DNA of 64,000 nt from Akebia trifoliata (lineage: Eukaryota; Streptophyta; Magnoliopsida; Ranunculales; Lardizabalaceae). A program made the translations under genes and the position numbers. The number at the start of each line of letters is the position of its first letter. Positions within the stretch are counted from its first letter, which is position 1. The DNA lies in assembly GCA_017979445.1 (NCBI GenBank), contig CM030714.1, positions 39,568,308 through 39,632,307 of the forward strand, written 5' to 3'. The notes beneath the pieces are model-generated. The model saw nothing but the letters and a program-made list of their open reading frames with translations, was not told where the DNA came from and ran no database searches. Below, in pieces: positions 11,735 through 25,747 of the stretch.

Positions 11735-12381
11735 TTTTTTTTTTTTTGATCGATAAAAAGAATCATTTCATTAAGGCGGTTGAGGAGACTGACGAAAGGA
11801 AATAATACAACAAACTTGATCCCATCTAACAACAAAGTCTTCAAAAGACACACCCCTAAACTCCATGAAAACCTTGCACCAAAAGAACAATAAACCCAAA
11901 ATGGACATTACAATGTTATCATCCAATTCACATTTTCCTTCAAAAATGCATTTGTTACATTCCAACTATATTCCCTAACAAATTGTGAAAGGGATGATGC
12001 TCCACAATATTTTCTTGGCCTCACCAAAAGAATAACCCCACAACCTCCACATCTTGAACACGTTTAGGATCGATGAGGGCATGCACTCCTCCACACAAAA
12101 AGGTGAATATAATGCTTCCAAATGTTGTTTGCCATGGTACAATGAATCAAAATGTGGCTTGCGGATTCATGGCACCTTAAGCATAGAGGGCATATGTTGG
12201 GACCCATCATGCCCCGTTTCATGCATTGGTTCATCGTTGAAATTCTACCTAAAGAGGCACACCATGTGAAGAAAGTCACTCTCAAAGGGATCCTTGGGCT
12301 CCAAATAGAAGAAGTCAGGAAGTTTTGCAAACTTTGATCCATTAAATAAGTATAAAAGGATTTCACTATGAAAGTCCCTTC
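11735..12381 (-). mobile_element. LINE-B 3' piece, copy A
   Basis: A 13-base T run marks the 3' tail of a minus-strand LINE. The frame at 12064-12366 (minus) reads the zf-RVT region (PRIPLRVTFFTWCASLGRI, CPLCLRCHESASHILIHC). It is interrupted at 12382 by the LTR. See the copy B entries for the rest of the element. Confidence 0.75.
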
Positions 12382-12833
12382 TAATATTGGACATCTACAA
12401 TTCTAGTTAGAGTTTTAGTAGGATTTCTATTTCTAGTTTTAGTAGGATTTCTATTTCATAGTTATGTTAGTAGTACAATTTCTTGTTAGTTTCTAATTTT
12501 TAAAAAAAATTCATTTTTATTATTTAGATTCCAATTAGAAATCCTTAGATGTATCCACATTGAGTTACAATTGGATTAGAAAGTTGTTATTATGTTATAC
12601 ATAAGTTAGGAATGTTAATTTTTAGTATTTTAGTAGGATTCTAAGTTGTTATTATGGAGTTATCCATATAAGGAGCTCAAAATATGAAAATTGAGAATAA
12701 TAAAAATAAATTATGTTTAAAAAAAAAGGTTTTAGACCTTTTCCTCTTGTAGATTCTAGTAATCCTACCGGTTGAAAACGGTGATCTTCTTCCTTGTTCA
12801 TTATTGTGATTTACTTCATGCTCCGCTACGTCA
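12382..12833 (+). repeat. 5' LTR of Ty3/Gypsy-type element, copy A
   Basis: Matches 25748-26199 and, more distantly, the 3' LTR at 29114-29573. It is followed directly by a PBS-like TCGGTATCAGAGC (12835-12847), complementary to plant initiator tRNA-Met. The contig ends at 13516 inside the degraded gag, which carries TGA at 13367 and TAG at 13373. Confidence 0.8.
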
Positions 12834-13516
12834 ATCGGTATCAGAGCGAGAGTGTTCCTCGTTCCTATGATAACTAAAGACGGATCAAATTCGATAAATC
12901 TCATGGATGATGCTCTAGATTATCAAGTTTTAACTATAGCAACCTTCGAATCCTTCCAACGGGAGACTCAACGGTCATTTTAAACTAAGCATACATCAAT
13001 TGGGCAGTTGACTCAGGCTTTGCATAAGGATCAGATCCAAGGTAATGAACGAATCATACCTAATGATAAAGATCAGCATGTTCAAGGATCGAGGTTATGA
13101 ACATTCATAAGTGAGCCTATGAAAGTGAGTCTAGTGATGAAGAAATTGATGATATAATACTTCAACAGGGTGAATGAAGGGGTGCAATGCAAGATTGAAA
13201 CTTTCGTATTAAGGTTGATCTTCCTTCTTTTAATGGTCAACTTCATTTAGAGGAATTTCTTGATTGGCTTTTGGAGGTGGAATGTTTTTTTGATTGCATG
13301 GATATTGCTGAAGAAAAGAAAGTTAAGCTTGTAGCTTACACGCTTAAAAGAGGAGTTTCGGCTTGGTGAGAGTAGTTGCAGTTGTCACGAACTCAACAAG
13401 CCAAAGCCCCAATCCGAACTTGGTAGAGAATGAAACAACTATGGAGGGCACGTTTCCTCCCTATGGACTATGATTAGATACTATTCCAACAGTACCAAAA
13501 TTATTTCCAAGGAAAT

Positions 13517-13616
13517 NNNNNNNNNNNNNNNNNNNNNNNNNNNNNNNNNNNNNNNNNNNNNNNNNNNNNNNNNNNNNNNNNNNNNNNNNNNNNNNNNNNN
13601 NNNNNNNNNNNNNNNN
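13517..13616. other. Assembly gap of 100 N
   Basis: Exactly 100 N in a row, a conventional placeholder for a scaffold join of unknown size. The sequence to its left (ending at copy A base 13516) is the same as that ending at 26882, and the sequence to its right starts at the equivalent of base 257. Confidence 0.99.
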
Positions 13617-14308
13617 ACCAATTTGTGTCGGCATGTGCAAACACTATTGATCATACCTTTCTTTCTTCAAATGGTTTCTTATTGTTGTGTCAAGAATTGT
13701 GAGTGTGCTTTGTCTTGTTTTATCATTTCTTAAATTTTTAAAGCATATTTTTTTTCTTTTTTGGTAAGAATTCTATAATATTTCCATAATATATGAAATT
13801 CTACAATATTTTTAATATATTAATTATGATATTTCTATGAATTAGTTCTATTTCCAAGCTGATTGAAATATAAATCGGACTAAGAATTTGTTTAGCTGGC
13901 CCCAATTATTTGGGATGCATCTTTTGTTGTTCTTTGACTTGATTCTCAATTCTCAGAAGGTCAATATGCTAATAGAAATTTACATTGCGTTTGGATAAAG
14001 TTTTTTGATGACTTCTACTCTTTTGAGGATCTAGCAAACGTTTGAATAGGTTTTTGTTCTTATATGGAGAGGTTTTTGCTCTTGCACGGAGAGATTTTTT
14101 GCTCTTTGTTAAGAAATTCTAAAAACCTGTTTTTGCGCGGAGAGGTTTTTGCTCTTGCGTGAAGAGATTGAACTTATGTTCTTGTGTGGAGAGGTGTATC
14201 CAGACAAGGCCTTAGTTTCTTGACTCTACTGAATATATCTTCTGTCATGTCTTTACATGAAGATCCTATTATAATTTACAAGTGGGGCTCTTGGTTGGCA
14301 AGTATGAA

Positions 14309-14520
14309 CATGGTTTCAAAACTCGGACGAGACCGAGACATATCGCATGAGTTGTCTTGATACCAGGCATCTCGGACGAGATGGACAAACAAGTCAATTT
14401 TTCGGATGAGATTTAAAATCCCACATTCATTATTCTCATTTTTAAACGTTTCGAAAAACTCATCCGATACAACTTGGTATCTGGCATGGATGAGATGCAA
14501 AACCAAGTTTTAAAACCATG
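14309..14520. mobile_element. hAT-type MITE, copy B of 947-1158
   Basis: Same inverted ends (CATGGTTTC / TTTTAAAACCATG) and same imperfect 8-bp target duplication as the copy A element. Confidence 0.7.
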
Positions 14521-17146
14521 AGTATGGACCATTTGATGGTCTGAGCTCCATGGATGGAAAAATATTTTCCCTTTGAAAATAGTGATTTTTAAGGTATAAT
14601 AATGTATTTTCTTTATAATTCTATTTCCTGTTGGTAAAGATTTTCCATCCCATCGTGGGAAAATCGAAACTACTAATGAACTAAAAACCTGAAAACTCAA
14701 CTTCGATGTCCATTGAGTCAAGTTGATAATTTGTGCGTCAAACATATTAAATTTTAAATATTTAAAATTTGGTTTTTAACATTTTACAATAATTAAAATG
14801 TTTTTTTTTTTTGTTCAAAGAAATTTAATAATATCAAAGATGACTTGGTTAGATGCTCAATTAAGTTCCTAGTTGACTTATGATTTGCCATGCTGACTTG
14901 GTTAGTAGGTTCCATTTTGGATACATGGTTAGTACGCAGCTGACATGGCAAGAGTACAGAATGATAAATCTTTTTCTTTGGGATACACATGAAAAAGATC
15001 TGCGGTTCTGTGCCCTTACCACGTTAGCCATGTGAATTCATCATTATTCTTTAAAATTATGCTGAAAGCCAACTCTGATATATTTTCCTACACCAAACAG
15101 TGGAATTCATAGAATTTGTATTTCGTGAAAACGATTTGCCTGCAATCATACAAAGCCTAAATAAAAAATGCTCAAGCAAATCTAGAGTTTGTTCTTTTCG
15201 ATGAAATCAAGTTCGTGGTTCTCCACCCATAAGAAAACCTGGGTTTCATTGGGTAGGAAGAAATAATTTGTTTTTGGTTCACTTTATAATTCAAGTGTAA
15301 GAATAAGTTATAATTATAATGTAAAAAGTTACAAGTTGTAACGATTTTGATAAAAATAAAGCACTAAATCAGATAGCTGGCCCTCTTGAATTTTTGATAA
15401 ATATTTCAAAAGACAAAGCTGGACCAAAATTAAAGTTGGAAGTCATGTTTGATCGAGAAGCAATACATCTTTGGAATTGATTAGCAAGCTTCCCATGGAT
15501 CTGCAGGGAGATTTCAATGCTATATACTCAACCTTAATTTTATTGATATACATTATTTTTACCGAAGTAGAAGAAAAAAATCCCTTAATTTTACTGTTAA
15601 TCCTTGAGACATGTGTCAAAGAACACAGCACATTTGCAAATGTTGATTGATTCTCTCTCTCTCTCTCTCCCGCAACACAAACACATAACAACAAAACATT
15701 ATCACAAAGATTTGGAGTTGGCTATACAAACCCTGTTCCTCCACTCCACTTAGTCAAGAAACCAAGTCTTTCGTATCGAAAGTGAGTTTATAATATATCT
15801 GTTCTAACTTTCTCCATCCAACTTCTTTTGGGTCTTCCTCTCGCTTTCCTCTCAGGTGAAAATGCAAAATTTAGAAACCCTGGGCTTAGACATCTAGCAC
15901 AATGGTAGAAAGAACCCATTTTAATTCTTGGAGATATGAGTTAGAGAGACATTGTGCAAGGCAGAAATTGAAAGCTCGGTAGAATGATGTTTAAATGCAT
16001 TCTTATCGATCCTTGAAGCTCTGCAAAAATGGAATGTAAATCATTCTTGACTATTGTGGATAAAAATAACAAAGTTGATACAAGAAAATTAAAGCAAATT
16101 CAAGATAAAAAACCAGATTGCAGATCTTCTCACAGGGAAGAAACAAATTTGAAAGTAGTTGGGAGTGTCTATTTTGGGAAAATTCGTCGTGGAGACAAAA
16201 ATCTCGTGAAATTTGGTTAAATGAGGAGGGTTGAGTGAATTGAGGAGACTTTCATTTGAGATTATGAATTTTTTTTACATCAGACCATCTTGAAGATTTT
16301 GGTTTTGTAGATGATTTATTTGAATGTTGCATGGAAAGAGGAAAATGGAGATAAAAATGAAAACATCTGCAAATTCGAATCTTATGAGGATGCACACAAG
16401 ACTGAAGAAGATTCTAGACATGACAGAATGTCAGTTCTTCAAATACGGTATATGATTTAAACTACATAATAATAATAATCTCAAAGCTATTAGCTAATAG
16501 ATTAAGACCATTACCCCATGAACTCATTATTTCCTCTTCAGATGATTTTGTACCTCCTATACATTGAGGAAAGAACACTGCTATTTGCCCACAAATATGT
16601 ATTATATAAGAAAAAAGGAAAGCATGCGTGGATGGCAATAAAGATGAATACGGCCATATCCTGTTAAAATTACGAATTCTATGGACTCGGTGACGAAGTA
16701 ATTTGATCAATAAAAGAAAATGTGTGCCCACCTTTTCTTTCTCCATTTTCCTTAATGGGTCTCCAAGTGGTGTGTCCAAAACCTTCTAGGGGCCTTGAAC
16801 AGGGTACCCCCTTGCACCCTATTTCTCATAATTGTGACTGAATCTTTATTTCGCATGATGTTGAAAGCAGAACAAGAAAACAAAGTTCCGGTGGAAGTAA
16901 AAAAGACAAAGCCCATGTGTTACACTCGTTATTTTCAAACAATTCATTCATCATTTGTAATGCTATCGTGATGGAAGTTGGAATTTGGAAACACCAAAGG
17001 GCTAATGGATAAGTACTCCGGAGTTCATGAAGTATACGAAATCAGTAAATGTACAACAAACATGTGCCAAATAGAATAGAAAAATGCTTGCAAGACAAAT
17101 GGGACTGGAAAGAACAATTCCAAAAGGAACTATAATGGGCCAAGTT

Positions 17147-17425
17147 TTTTTTTTTTTGATAGATAAAAATATCATTTCATTAAGACAGTCGAGATGACCG
17201 ATGCAAAGAAACAATACAAGAAACGCGCAATTAAGCGGATGCAATGCTACAAATATGGTCCCATCTTACAACAAAATCTTAAAAAAAAGACCCCCCTAAA
17301 CTCTTTGAATACCGTGCACACACAAAAAAACAACAAATGCAAGATTGACATAACGATGTTACCAATTGTCTCGCATTTTCCTTCAAAAGTGCGGAATTAT
17401 ACTTGGGCTATACATTCAAAATCTA
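17147..17425 (-). mobile_element. 5'-truncated LINE 3' end, copy B of 3786-4065
   Basis: Poly-T tail followed by the same LINE-C remnant, with a handful of substitutions and an indel relative to copy A. Confidence 0.55.
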
Positions 17426-18708
17426 AGGGCATGTTTGAGAATCCAAAAATCGGGGCAAGTCAAGGTCAATTTTAGTCTGAGCATATAGATATCGTTTGGC
17501 AACTTTGTGAGGTGCAAATTTCGAAACTCACATATAAGATTTTTGGCCCTAAAACTAGTTCAACTATTTCTTTTTTGAAACAGGTTTTCAAAGGAGCAAA
17601 AAAACAAAATTCAGAAAAGGCCTTTCTCTTTGTCCGACAACCAAAGCACAGAACTAGTTCCATTTGAAACCAAGGAAGTCAAGAACTAACCTTGAACCAT
17701 ATTTTTTGCCTCTCAACTCTATCTTTTATCAAGTCATTTGACTCTAGATCTTTTCTTCCTACCTCAATCCACCTTTTTCCACCTCCCTGTTGCATTTTAG
17801 AACATTCGACTAACAACAAAGTGCTCATGCTCACTTGAGCGGCTGAGCTATCCCTGGTCTTTGTCATATGTTCTCAATTCCCAAACCATCTCAACAAACA
17901 CTCCTTCATCTAAGTTCTATCTCAACATCCTCACATCTGCTGTCCTCATTCCATGAATTATTGTTTCTTGGCGGCTCAAAATTCTGCTCTACCCCTTGTT
18001 GGCAATCCACAAGGATTTATCCCGTCTTACCTGGTATGCGTGGTTGGTGGGGTATCGCATGTACCCGGGGGGATTTGGGGGAGATGTGATGCTCCAAGAG
18101 ACAATTTCCTCACCCCTACTAGTCGGGTCTATGGGTCCCGATATCCTTGTTATAAAATAAAATAAAAAACAAAAAAATCTGCTCTATAAATATACCCATG
18201 TATGGTTTTGCTATGGGGTAAGCTTGTATTCAATGAGATCAACAACTCAAAGGTGAAAGCGGGTTTGAACCCATGCATGTCTGTATCAACACTCACAAAC
18301 TTAGCAAGTTGGAACCTTCAAATGTCTACTTTTTTTTTCGATAAATTTTAGATTTAAGATTATGTAATTGAAAACTAATTTTTGGTAACATCCACTCCCG
18401 ACATGTTCAGTTAATTAGTTGATCAAGAGAACTTTGATCATCCTAAAATGCAAGGATCTTAATCTTTCTGTCAAGAATATCCAATAAATAAATAAAAAGG
18501 TTGAGACTTGGAAATAAAACAATATCCTATATAAATAACACAAGAATACAAATGTCACCTACATATTTCCACTTTAAATCCATTAATTAATAACAATAAA
18601 AATTATTCACTCAATTTAACACAACCTCACAAATTTCATAAAAACAATAATAATAATAATAATCAAAAACAGATTACAACTCAATAAATTTCTCTTACAG
18701 TCTCTACA

Positions 18709-19922
18709 TTACATGAAATGCGAATCTGAGTTGGTGCCGGGTTTGCTGTCATCACCCACCAAACCATTGGGATGTTGTAAATTCTGCAAAACCTGCGGAG
18801 GCAAAGCACCAAGTCCACCACCCAATCCATCATTTCCCGATCCAAAGAATTGACACATAAGCCGAACCAATACCCCAAGAACCTGCATTTGGTTCTGTGA
18901 CGCATCTGCTTGCATCTGCATCATTTGTTTCTCATGCTCAATCTGCATTTCCACCATTCTCTCTCTCCACGCCATCTCCTCCTCTTCTCTCTTCTCTTCC
19001 ATCTTCATCAACCACAACCGTCGATCTTCATTAAATTCTCTCTCGAATCGAAATCTCCACTCAAATTCTCTCCTCGTCCATACTCTCTGCCTCTCCTCCC
19101 ATTCAAATTCCCGAACCTCTAACCTCTCCTCTCTCTCCCTCCATCGCTCTTCCTTCCCATTCTCCCTCTCTAGATTCCTCTCCTCTCAACTCATCGTCTC
19201 CTCTTCTCTACAAATCTCCCTCTCTCTTCGTTGCTCTTCTCTCGTACCCAACAATTCTCTCAACTCCAAAATCTGTGATCCCATAAACCCTAAACCCACC
19301 ATCTTTCTTCAATCTTTTCACAGTAATCGACCCCAAATTCTCCTCTTCATCACTCGATCGAATTCGAACCTTCTCCTCCTCTCCCTGACCATCATTCCCA
19401 TTACTACAAACACCAAAAACACAACACCCATCTTCTTCCATCACTCCCCCTCGCTTCGTCGAGGTTCCAACCTCGAGATCCACATCTCCAAACACCTCCT
19501 TATACTTGAAGAAATTGGTCCAATGATCCTGACCGACCGTCCGTCCAGTTGAACTCATCATCTGAAACCCTAATCTTCCGTTTGACACCAAGGTACTGGT
19601 GACGCATGTTCTGAACCTTGATTGACACGTCACTCCAAGACCAACGAAAGGGGAAGTTAATTGGGTCTAGAAGGTGATGCAGGGAATTAACGTGGTCCGC
19701 GATGGGCTGGAATTGTCTCTCTCTGGTCTTAAGTTTTCTGAGGGTTCCTGATATTTGGAGATCTGCGTATTTTTTTATTAGGGTTTCTTCTTCTTCTTCT
19801 CTAGGGTTCTGTTTACAGCGTTTAGGGTTTAGGGTTTCTGATTCAGACAGTAAACAGTTCAGTCTTAAAAAACTGGAAAGAGTGGAGGCTGTCCGGCTCA
19901 GCTGCCTTACTATCATATTCAT
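18709..19922 (-). pseudogene. Trihelix / Myb-SANT-like protein, frame-damaged (copy B)
   Basis: Allele-like counterpart of 5346-6557. Here the N-terminal half is intact in one frame (19500-19922): the EEEEE run, KKYADLQISG, RWSWSDVSIKVQNMRHQYLG, then DDEFNWTDG. It shares the +1 shift near 19530 that puts DHWTNFFKYKEVFGDV in another frame. It has its own lesions: an extra A near 19290 that shifts the frame after KKDGG, and a TGA at 19186-19188 replacing an Arg codon in the coiled coil. Different lesions in the two copies on top of one shared shift suggest a decaying gene or residual base errors in homopolymers. The coiled coil and Gly-rich tail remain readable at 18709-19017. Confidence 0.6.
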
Positions 19923-21115
19923 ACAATGGGGAAAGTTACATGGTAATTTAGAAAAAACCCTCTAGTTTTTTAGTGAATATTTGAGATACCCATGCAATTG
20001 CATGTCAAAATGGTGCCTTACCCTTGACTCTAGTCTTTTATGTGAGACCAAGTTAAAATGACCAAAATACTCTCCATTTTCATCGTCTGGCCAAAACATC
20101 GACTTCAACCTTTGATCTCTATGAGGATAAAACGTTTCAATTTATTTGGCAACTTTTGTATTTTCTTTTTTTCCTACATAAATATTTGATTTATTTATAA
20201 AAAAATAAAAAAAAAACTATTCATTTAGATAAAAACTTCATCTTTATGGGAGGATAACTTCGTCCTAATCAAATTAGTGACATATGTTACATCCAAGATT
20301 CTCATTCTACAAAATACTTAAGTCCAAAGCCTAGTACAATCATAGTTACACTTGGGATATTTTCTTATAATGCAAAACCAAATATGGAAAAATGAAGGAT
20401 AAGGGTGGATTTACAGTGGGGGTTGTGGGGTTGAAGGATGAAGGATAGGGGCGTGGTTGTAGGGGCACTTGCCTCCACAAGAAATTTTGAAGACTATGTA
20501 TTAATGAGTTATTGCGACAGATATTAATGACAGATAAAAAATATTTGTTACTATTGTCTCTAAATTATTTTTTTCCTGTCTTAGTTGGCCCCACAATTTT
20601 TTGTCTACTTTTGATTGCCCCCACATGAGCAAAATCCTAACTCTTCCCCAACGAAGGATTTTAGGGGAAAGCAATTACAAGAAGTTGAAGATGGGAGTAT
20701 TTTCAATCATTTTACATAATCTATTTAAGAAGATCATGGTTAAGGAGTGTTTTGACATTAGTTTGAAAAGCAAGGATACCCTAATATTCTTCGAAAGCTG
20801 AAAATGATTTTTTCTCTTATGTGGATGGCTGACTTGGAGAGAGTGAATAACACGATTGTTTGTACCACGCGTACTTTAAAAACTCCATCCTTTTTTTGCC
20901 ACTTGGTGGAATTCTATTGGGGAAAGGTTTTTACAGGATCCTCAAAGTATAACTTTGATGTTAAGTGGCTGCATCATAATGAACTAGCGGAATTGACTCA
21001 TGAGAGTCACTAGATTGGTCTACTAGACCGAAGTCAAGGGGGTAGGTTATCAAGTTTGAACATTGGGATGTATCCCTATTTTTTTTAACAAAAAACAGGG
21101 GTTACCTTACAATTA

Positions 21116-22263
21116 GGGTGATTTAAACATATGCCTCCAAGCAAATATTTGAGATATCCCCCTGTTTTACAAGTGATGACATGCCCCTCTTGACAAAATT
21201 TTCTTCTTGAGACTAATATGAAATGACTTAAACACCCTTGTGAAGTTGTTAATATCAAGCTTAAACATATTAAAAAACTAATACAAAAGTGACTTAAATG
21301 TGTTTATCAAGCTTAACCTATTTTTAGTATGTTCAACCTCCTCTTTAATGTAAATGGAAAATCCTTGAATTTTTATTTATAAAAAAATCAGCCTTCTCCT
21401 TCTTGAAAAATTCATTAGTGTTTTGTTTTGATTTTTTTATATTTATTTATGACAAAGGTTCAAGATTTGTAGGCCTAACTAGTAGGGATGAGGCAATTGA
21501 CCTCTTAGAACATCATATCTCACCCAAATCACTCAAGTACATGCAATACTCTCACAACCACACCATGGTTTTAAATCTTGTTTGAAACTGAGATGATTTA
21601 TCTGTGTTGTCTCAATATCATTTATCAACGAGACAAGTTGATAAGTCATTTCAAAGACATGATTTGTTCTAATTCTAAGCCATTTTTTGAAATCTCATCT
21701 AAGACGACTCAAATAAATCAAACATCTTGTTCGAGACAACTCAGTCTTATTCAAGGACTAGACGTGATGTCAAAATGAGTTTTAAAATCATGAACCACAC
21801 ATACCAAGTAAGTAGGGATGAGTCCTTGTGGGTCGTCAACGAGAGTGTTTAAACTCAAGACCTCTCCCTTAATGGAATCCGCCTTGGCCATTGCAACCAA
21901 TGCTTCTTGGTATGTTCTTTAGTTGTTCAGTATTCTTAAGGTTGAAGAAAATTCTAAAAAATATTTCATTTTCAAAATTTAACTTGTATAATTATCCTCC
22001 ATTTTTCCACAAAAATATATATCCTTTTACTTCTCTAAAATTTATTCTTATTTTTAGAAGTTTGAAGGTTGAAGAAGAATGTTAAGAAGGTTGAAAGATG
22101 ATTAGAGGTTTTTTCATGGGTTGAAGAAAAGGGCGTTTAAGTCATTATATATATGTCTCATTAAAAAACCCTAGGTCAGGGGGAGAGAGTACGTCAACAG
22201 TTTGAAAACATAAGGGTATATTTAGTATTGATCAAAATATGGAGGGGTATCTTTAAATCACCC
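21116..22263. mobile_element. TIR element upstream of EXL gene, copy B
   Basis: Same inverted arms as 7750-8898 and the same nested hAT MITE (21564-21792). It belongs to the duplicated segment. Confidence 0.55.
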
Positions 22264-22820
22264 CATCCTCATTTTTCTCTTCTTCTTAATTCTTCCTCAT
22301 TTTATTTTTCTCTCTTATTATCGACCGACAGCAACAGCGAACGTGGGTGAAATCTCCCTCTCTCTCTCTCTCAAACTAGAAGGGCTTTGCTGAGTTGTTG
22401 ATCCGTTCCTCCTTTCCCCTAAAGAGCTCTTACAGGTGAGTCTCTCTCTCTCTATCTCTCTATTTCTTCTCTGCAAAATGTAATTCTAGAGTTAAAACCC
22501 CAACTTTAACTTCATTTGAAATCTATGTATGATCCATTACAACCCTAATATTCATTATTGAAGAACATAACGGTCATAACTGTAAAAAACCGAATCTCTT
22601 CAAACCCTAGAATTTTAGGTTATACACATGTTTCGTACCCATCATTGACCGAGTCATGATATTGATTTTTTTATTTTATTTATTTTATTTATTTTTTTAA
22701 ATTTATGCGTTGGAATCCGTTATTTAATTCCCAACTTTAAACCCCTTCTCATGGTTATCCTTCGACCTCTCTTATGTATAAATAGAGGCTCAACAAACAC
22801 AATAACAAGAGAAAAACACA

Positions 22821-23777
22821 ATGACGTGGCTTTCTCTTCACCCAAACCCCCTTATTGTCATTAGTACTATATCTGTTATTGTTCTTCTCCTCCCTATTGG
22901 ATCCTGGGCACATGGTCCGGATCCGGGTGCTAACCCGATCTTCCAATACCATAGGGGACCCATATTAAAGGGTCAACTCAACCTCGGCATCCTATGGTAT
23001 GGATGTTTCGGGCGTGCTCAAAAAATGATCCTTCGTGATTTCATCCATTTGCTTAACGCAAATCACAACACTATCACGGCTCCACAGGTTTCTACTTGGT
23101 GGAGTATCGTGGAGCAATACCAATCCGTAATCCGTGGGAGTACCCGAACGAGGAGTCCGGGGATACGGGTACATATCGTGAAGCAGAAAACAGACAAATT
23201 ATATTCGGTAGGAAAAATTGTGACCCAAGACTTCTTCCCTACTCTTGTAGCAAAAGCTACCGGGGGCATGTCATCAATGATAGCGGTGATATTTATGGCT
23301 AGGGACGTGTCAGTCGGTGGCACGTGTATGGGTCGGTGCTCGAGACATGGCACAGTGGGTGAGGGCCCGTTTCGTAGTTTATACATGGTTGTGGGGAACC
23401 CAGAGACCGAGTGTCCTGGCACGTGTGCATGACCGTTTCATAAGGCTGATTATGGGCCTCAGTCACTGCCATTTCAACCACCGAATGGGAATGTTGGTGC
23501 TGATGCAATGGCGATTGGCTTGGCTACAGCCTTGGCTGGAACTGTGACGAACCCTTATAATACAGGGTTCTTCCAAGGGTACGAGACTGATCCGGCTGAG
23601 GCCGTGTCTGCTTGTTCGGGGATATTTGGTAGTGGTGCATTTCCAGCGTATGCTGGTAAGGTTCATATGACTCCGAGTACTGGTGGGCGCTTCAATGCTC
23701 ATGGGGTGAATGGTAGGAAGTTCTTGCTCCCGGCTGTGTGGAATCCGAAAACTGGCTCATGTTGGACACTCATGTAA
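22821..23777 (+). pseudogene. EXORDIUM-like protein with in-frame TGA (copy B)
   Basis: I see no difference from the 9457-10413 frame: same signal peptide, same family motifs, same TGA (23430-23432) in place of the conserved Trp after CPGTCA, and same downstream open frame to TAA. The TATA box is at 22777-22785. Because both sequenced copies carry the stop, it is not a random error in one contig. It is either fixed in this individual or the two contigs are the same allele at this point. The TGA is followed by C, a context known to be comparatively leaky, but no other readthrough signal is visible. Confidence 0.85.
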
Positions 23778-23846
23778 TTGATATCAGAGCTACGTACTAT
23801 GACATTTGAATTTTAAGGGGTTATAAAATTTCATTTTGGGAATAAA

Positions 23847-24829
23847 AGTGGCAAAATTTGCAATTTAAATGGGTGAGTTTTTGAAGATAATGAAGGATTA
23901 AAACGTGCCTAATTCAAAATAATAAAAAATAACTTGCCTGATTTGTCATTCAATCTGTTTGCTTTAGCGACAAATCATTTTCCATCTCTCTAGCACTTCA
24001 ATTAGTGCAGTCATTGCCTCCAAAAAATGATTACTATCCAGAAAGTGCTCTTCTTTAGTCCTTACCCATCACATTGTCCCTAGGATTTTCAATGGATCAG
24101 ATTCGTATTTGGTTGGTACTAAATTGGTATTAATCTGATAAGAAATTTATTAGACCCAACATAATATATGCTGTTCCAGATCCAAATCTGATCCCATTCA
24201 ATTTGATAAAAGTATATATAAAATATAATATACATTATATTTGATTTCATGCATTTTGATGGATGCATTCCATTGGAATTTCATTTTATAAAGCTGAGCA
24301 ATTTTTTTTCGCAATCATCTTACGACCAACAACAAGGATTGCGCTCTTGGCCTCTTTTCACATGAATGGGGTAGCATCTAGATGGTTTCATGATTTTTTT
24401 TGTGTGTGTGTTTTTGTGATGGATGATTGATGTTTTATTGATTGAGTTGAGCTGAGCTTGAGCTCAACTCTGTTTCACATGCCCTGATCAAGATTGGTCC
24501 AACTTGGCTTGTTTTGAGAGCCTCTTCAATTATTATAGTGAAAACAAGGCATTAGACACTCCTATCCTGAAAAACTTGATGCATGGCATATTTGTACAAT
24601 TATTTCTTAATTTTGAGACATGCACTGTCATATGAATGTTAGGGACTGGCAGATTTTTACACACACTGCCAACTTGACACAACCCTCCTTTATCCTAGCT
24701 TGGATTGGCAATGTGGTATAAAGGGAAAACCACAACAAGCTGAGTTAACTAGATTAATGTTTTGAAACTATATCACTGGTACTTTCTTACTATTTTCACT
24801 TGTTCGTCATTTCTTGTTGCAATCATATA
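23847..24829. other. Intergenic stretch, copy B, nothing recognised
   Basis: Equivalent of 10483-11465. A GT run near 24398-24412 is one base longer than in copy A. No gene seen. Confidence 0.5.
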
Positions 24830-25099
24830 GGGTTCGATTGTTCCATCTAAAGTTTCTTTTTTCATCTAGACTTCCCCCTTTAGATAAGATTCTGATGTTA
24901 GAGAACCTCATGGTTAGTTTTTTTTCCTTAAATTTGTTAACTATTGTCCACTATGCAAAGCTAGTGGGGAGTCAGTAGACCACATTTCTCATTCATTGTT
25001 CTTGTGCTAGAGATATCTGGTTTTCTTTCACTTCCTCGATAAGCATTGATTGGGTCTTCTGCTAGTCTGTGTTTCTTATTTTTCAAGGCTGGGTTTCAA
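24830..25099 (+). mobile_element. LINE-A left piece (zf-RVT region)
   Basis: Plus-strand remnant of a plant L1-type LINE, reading PSKVSFFI and CPLCKASGESVDHI. It breaks at the poly-T of LINE-B at 25100. Its continuation is seen at about 35771, on the far side of LINE-B, where a plus-strand frame reads RRILWSILLFCNMLGILEE, the conserved segment that follows zf-RVT. LINE-A was therefore present before LINE-B inserted. Confidence 0.7.
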
Positions 25100-25747
25100 T
25101 TTTTTTTTTTTTGATCGATAAAAAGAATCATTTCATTAAGGCGGTTGAGGAGACTGACGAAAGGAAATAATACAACAAACTTGATCCCATCTAACAACAA
25201 AGTCTTCAAAAGACACACCCCTAAACTCCATGAAAACCTTGCACCAAAAGAACAATAAACCCAAAATGGACATTACAATGTTATCATCCAATTCACATTT
25301 TCCTTCAAAAATGCATTTGTTACATTCCAACTATATTCCCTAACAAATTGTGAAAGGGATGATGCTCCACAATATTTTCTTGGCCTCACCAAAAGAATAA
25401 CCCCACAACCTCCACATCTTGAACACGTTTAGGATCGATGAGGGCATGCACTCCTCCACACCAAAAAGGTGAATATAATGCTTCCAAATGTTGTTTGCCA
25501 TGGTACAATGAATCAAAATGTGGCTTGCGGATTCATGGCACCTTAAGCATAGAGGGCATATGTTGGGACCCATCATGCCCCGTTTCATGCATTGGTTCAT
25601 CGTTGAAATTCTACCTAAAGAGGCACACCATGTGAAGAAAGTCACTCTCAAAGGGATCCTTGGGCTCCAAATAGAAGAAGTCAGGAAGTTTTGCAAACTT
25701 TGATCCATTAAATAAGTATAAAAGGATTTCACTATGAAAGTCCCTTC
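25100..25747 (-). mobile_element. LINE-B 3' part (zf-RVT and tail)
   Basis: Minus-strand L1-type LINE. The 25340-25732 frame gives the C-terminal zinc-binding region: a SFYTYLMDQSL segment, SPRIPLRVTFFTWCASLGRI, then CPLCLRCHESASHILIHCTM with its Cys/His pattern, then KKILWSIIPF. The 3' end is the T run at 25100-25112. The element is cut at 25747 by the LTR element and resumes at 29579. Frame and strand are consistent on both sides. Confidence 0.85.

Larger units (their letters stand above)
257..13516 (+). repeat. Copy A of 13.26-kb direct repeat (end of contig A)
   Basis: Bases 257-13516 match 13617-26882 nearly base for base and in the same orientation (13260 versus 13266 bp). The differences I saw are scattered SNPs and short indels, mostly in homopolymers. 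Copy A ends abruptly at the N run in the middle of a retrotransposon gag, while copy B continues through it. The same features appear in the same order in both copies. This is the pattern left when two overlapping or allelic contigs are placed next to each other. Confidence 0.95.
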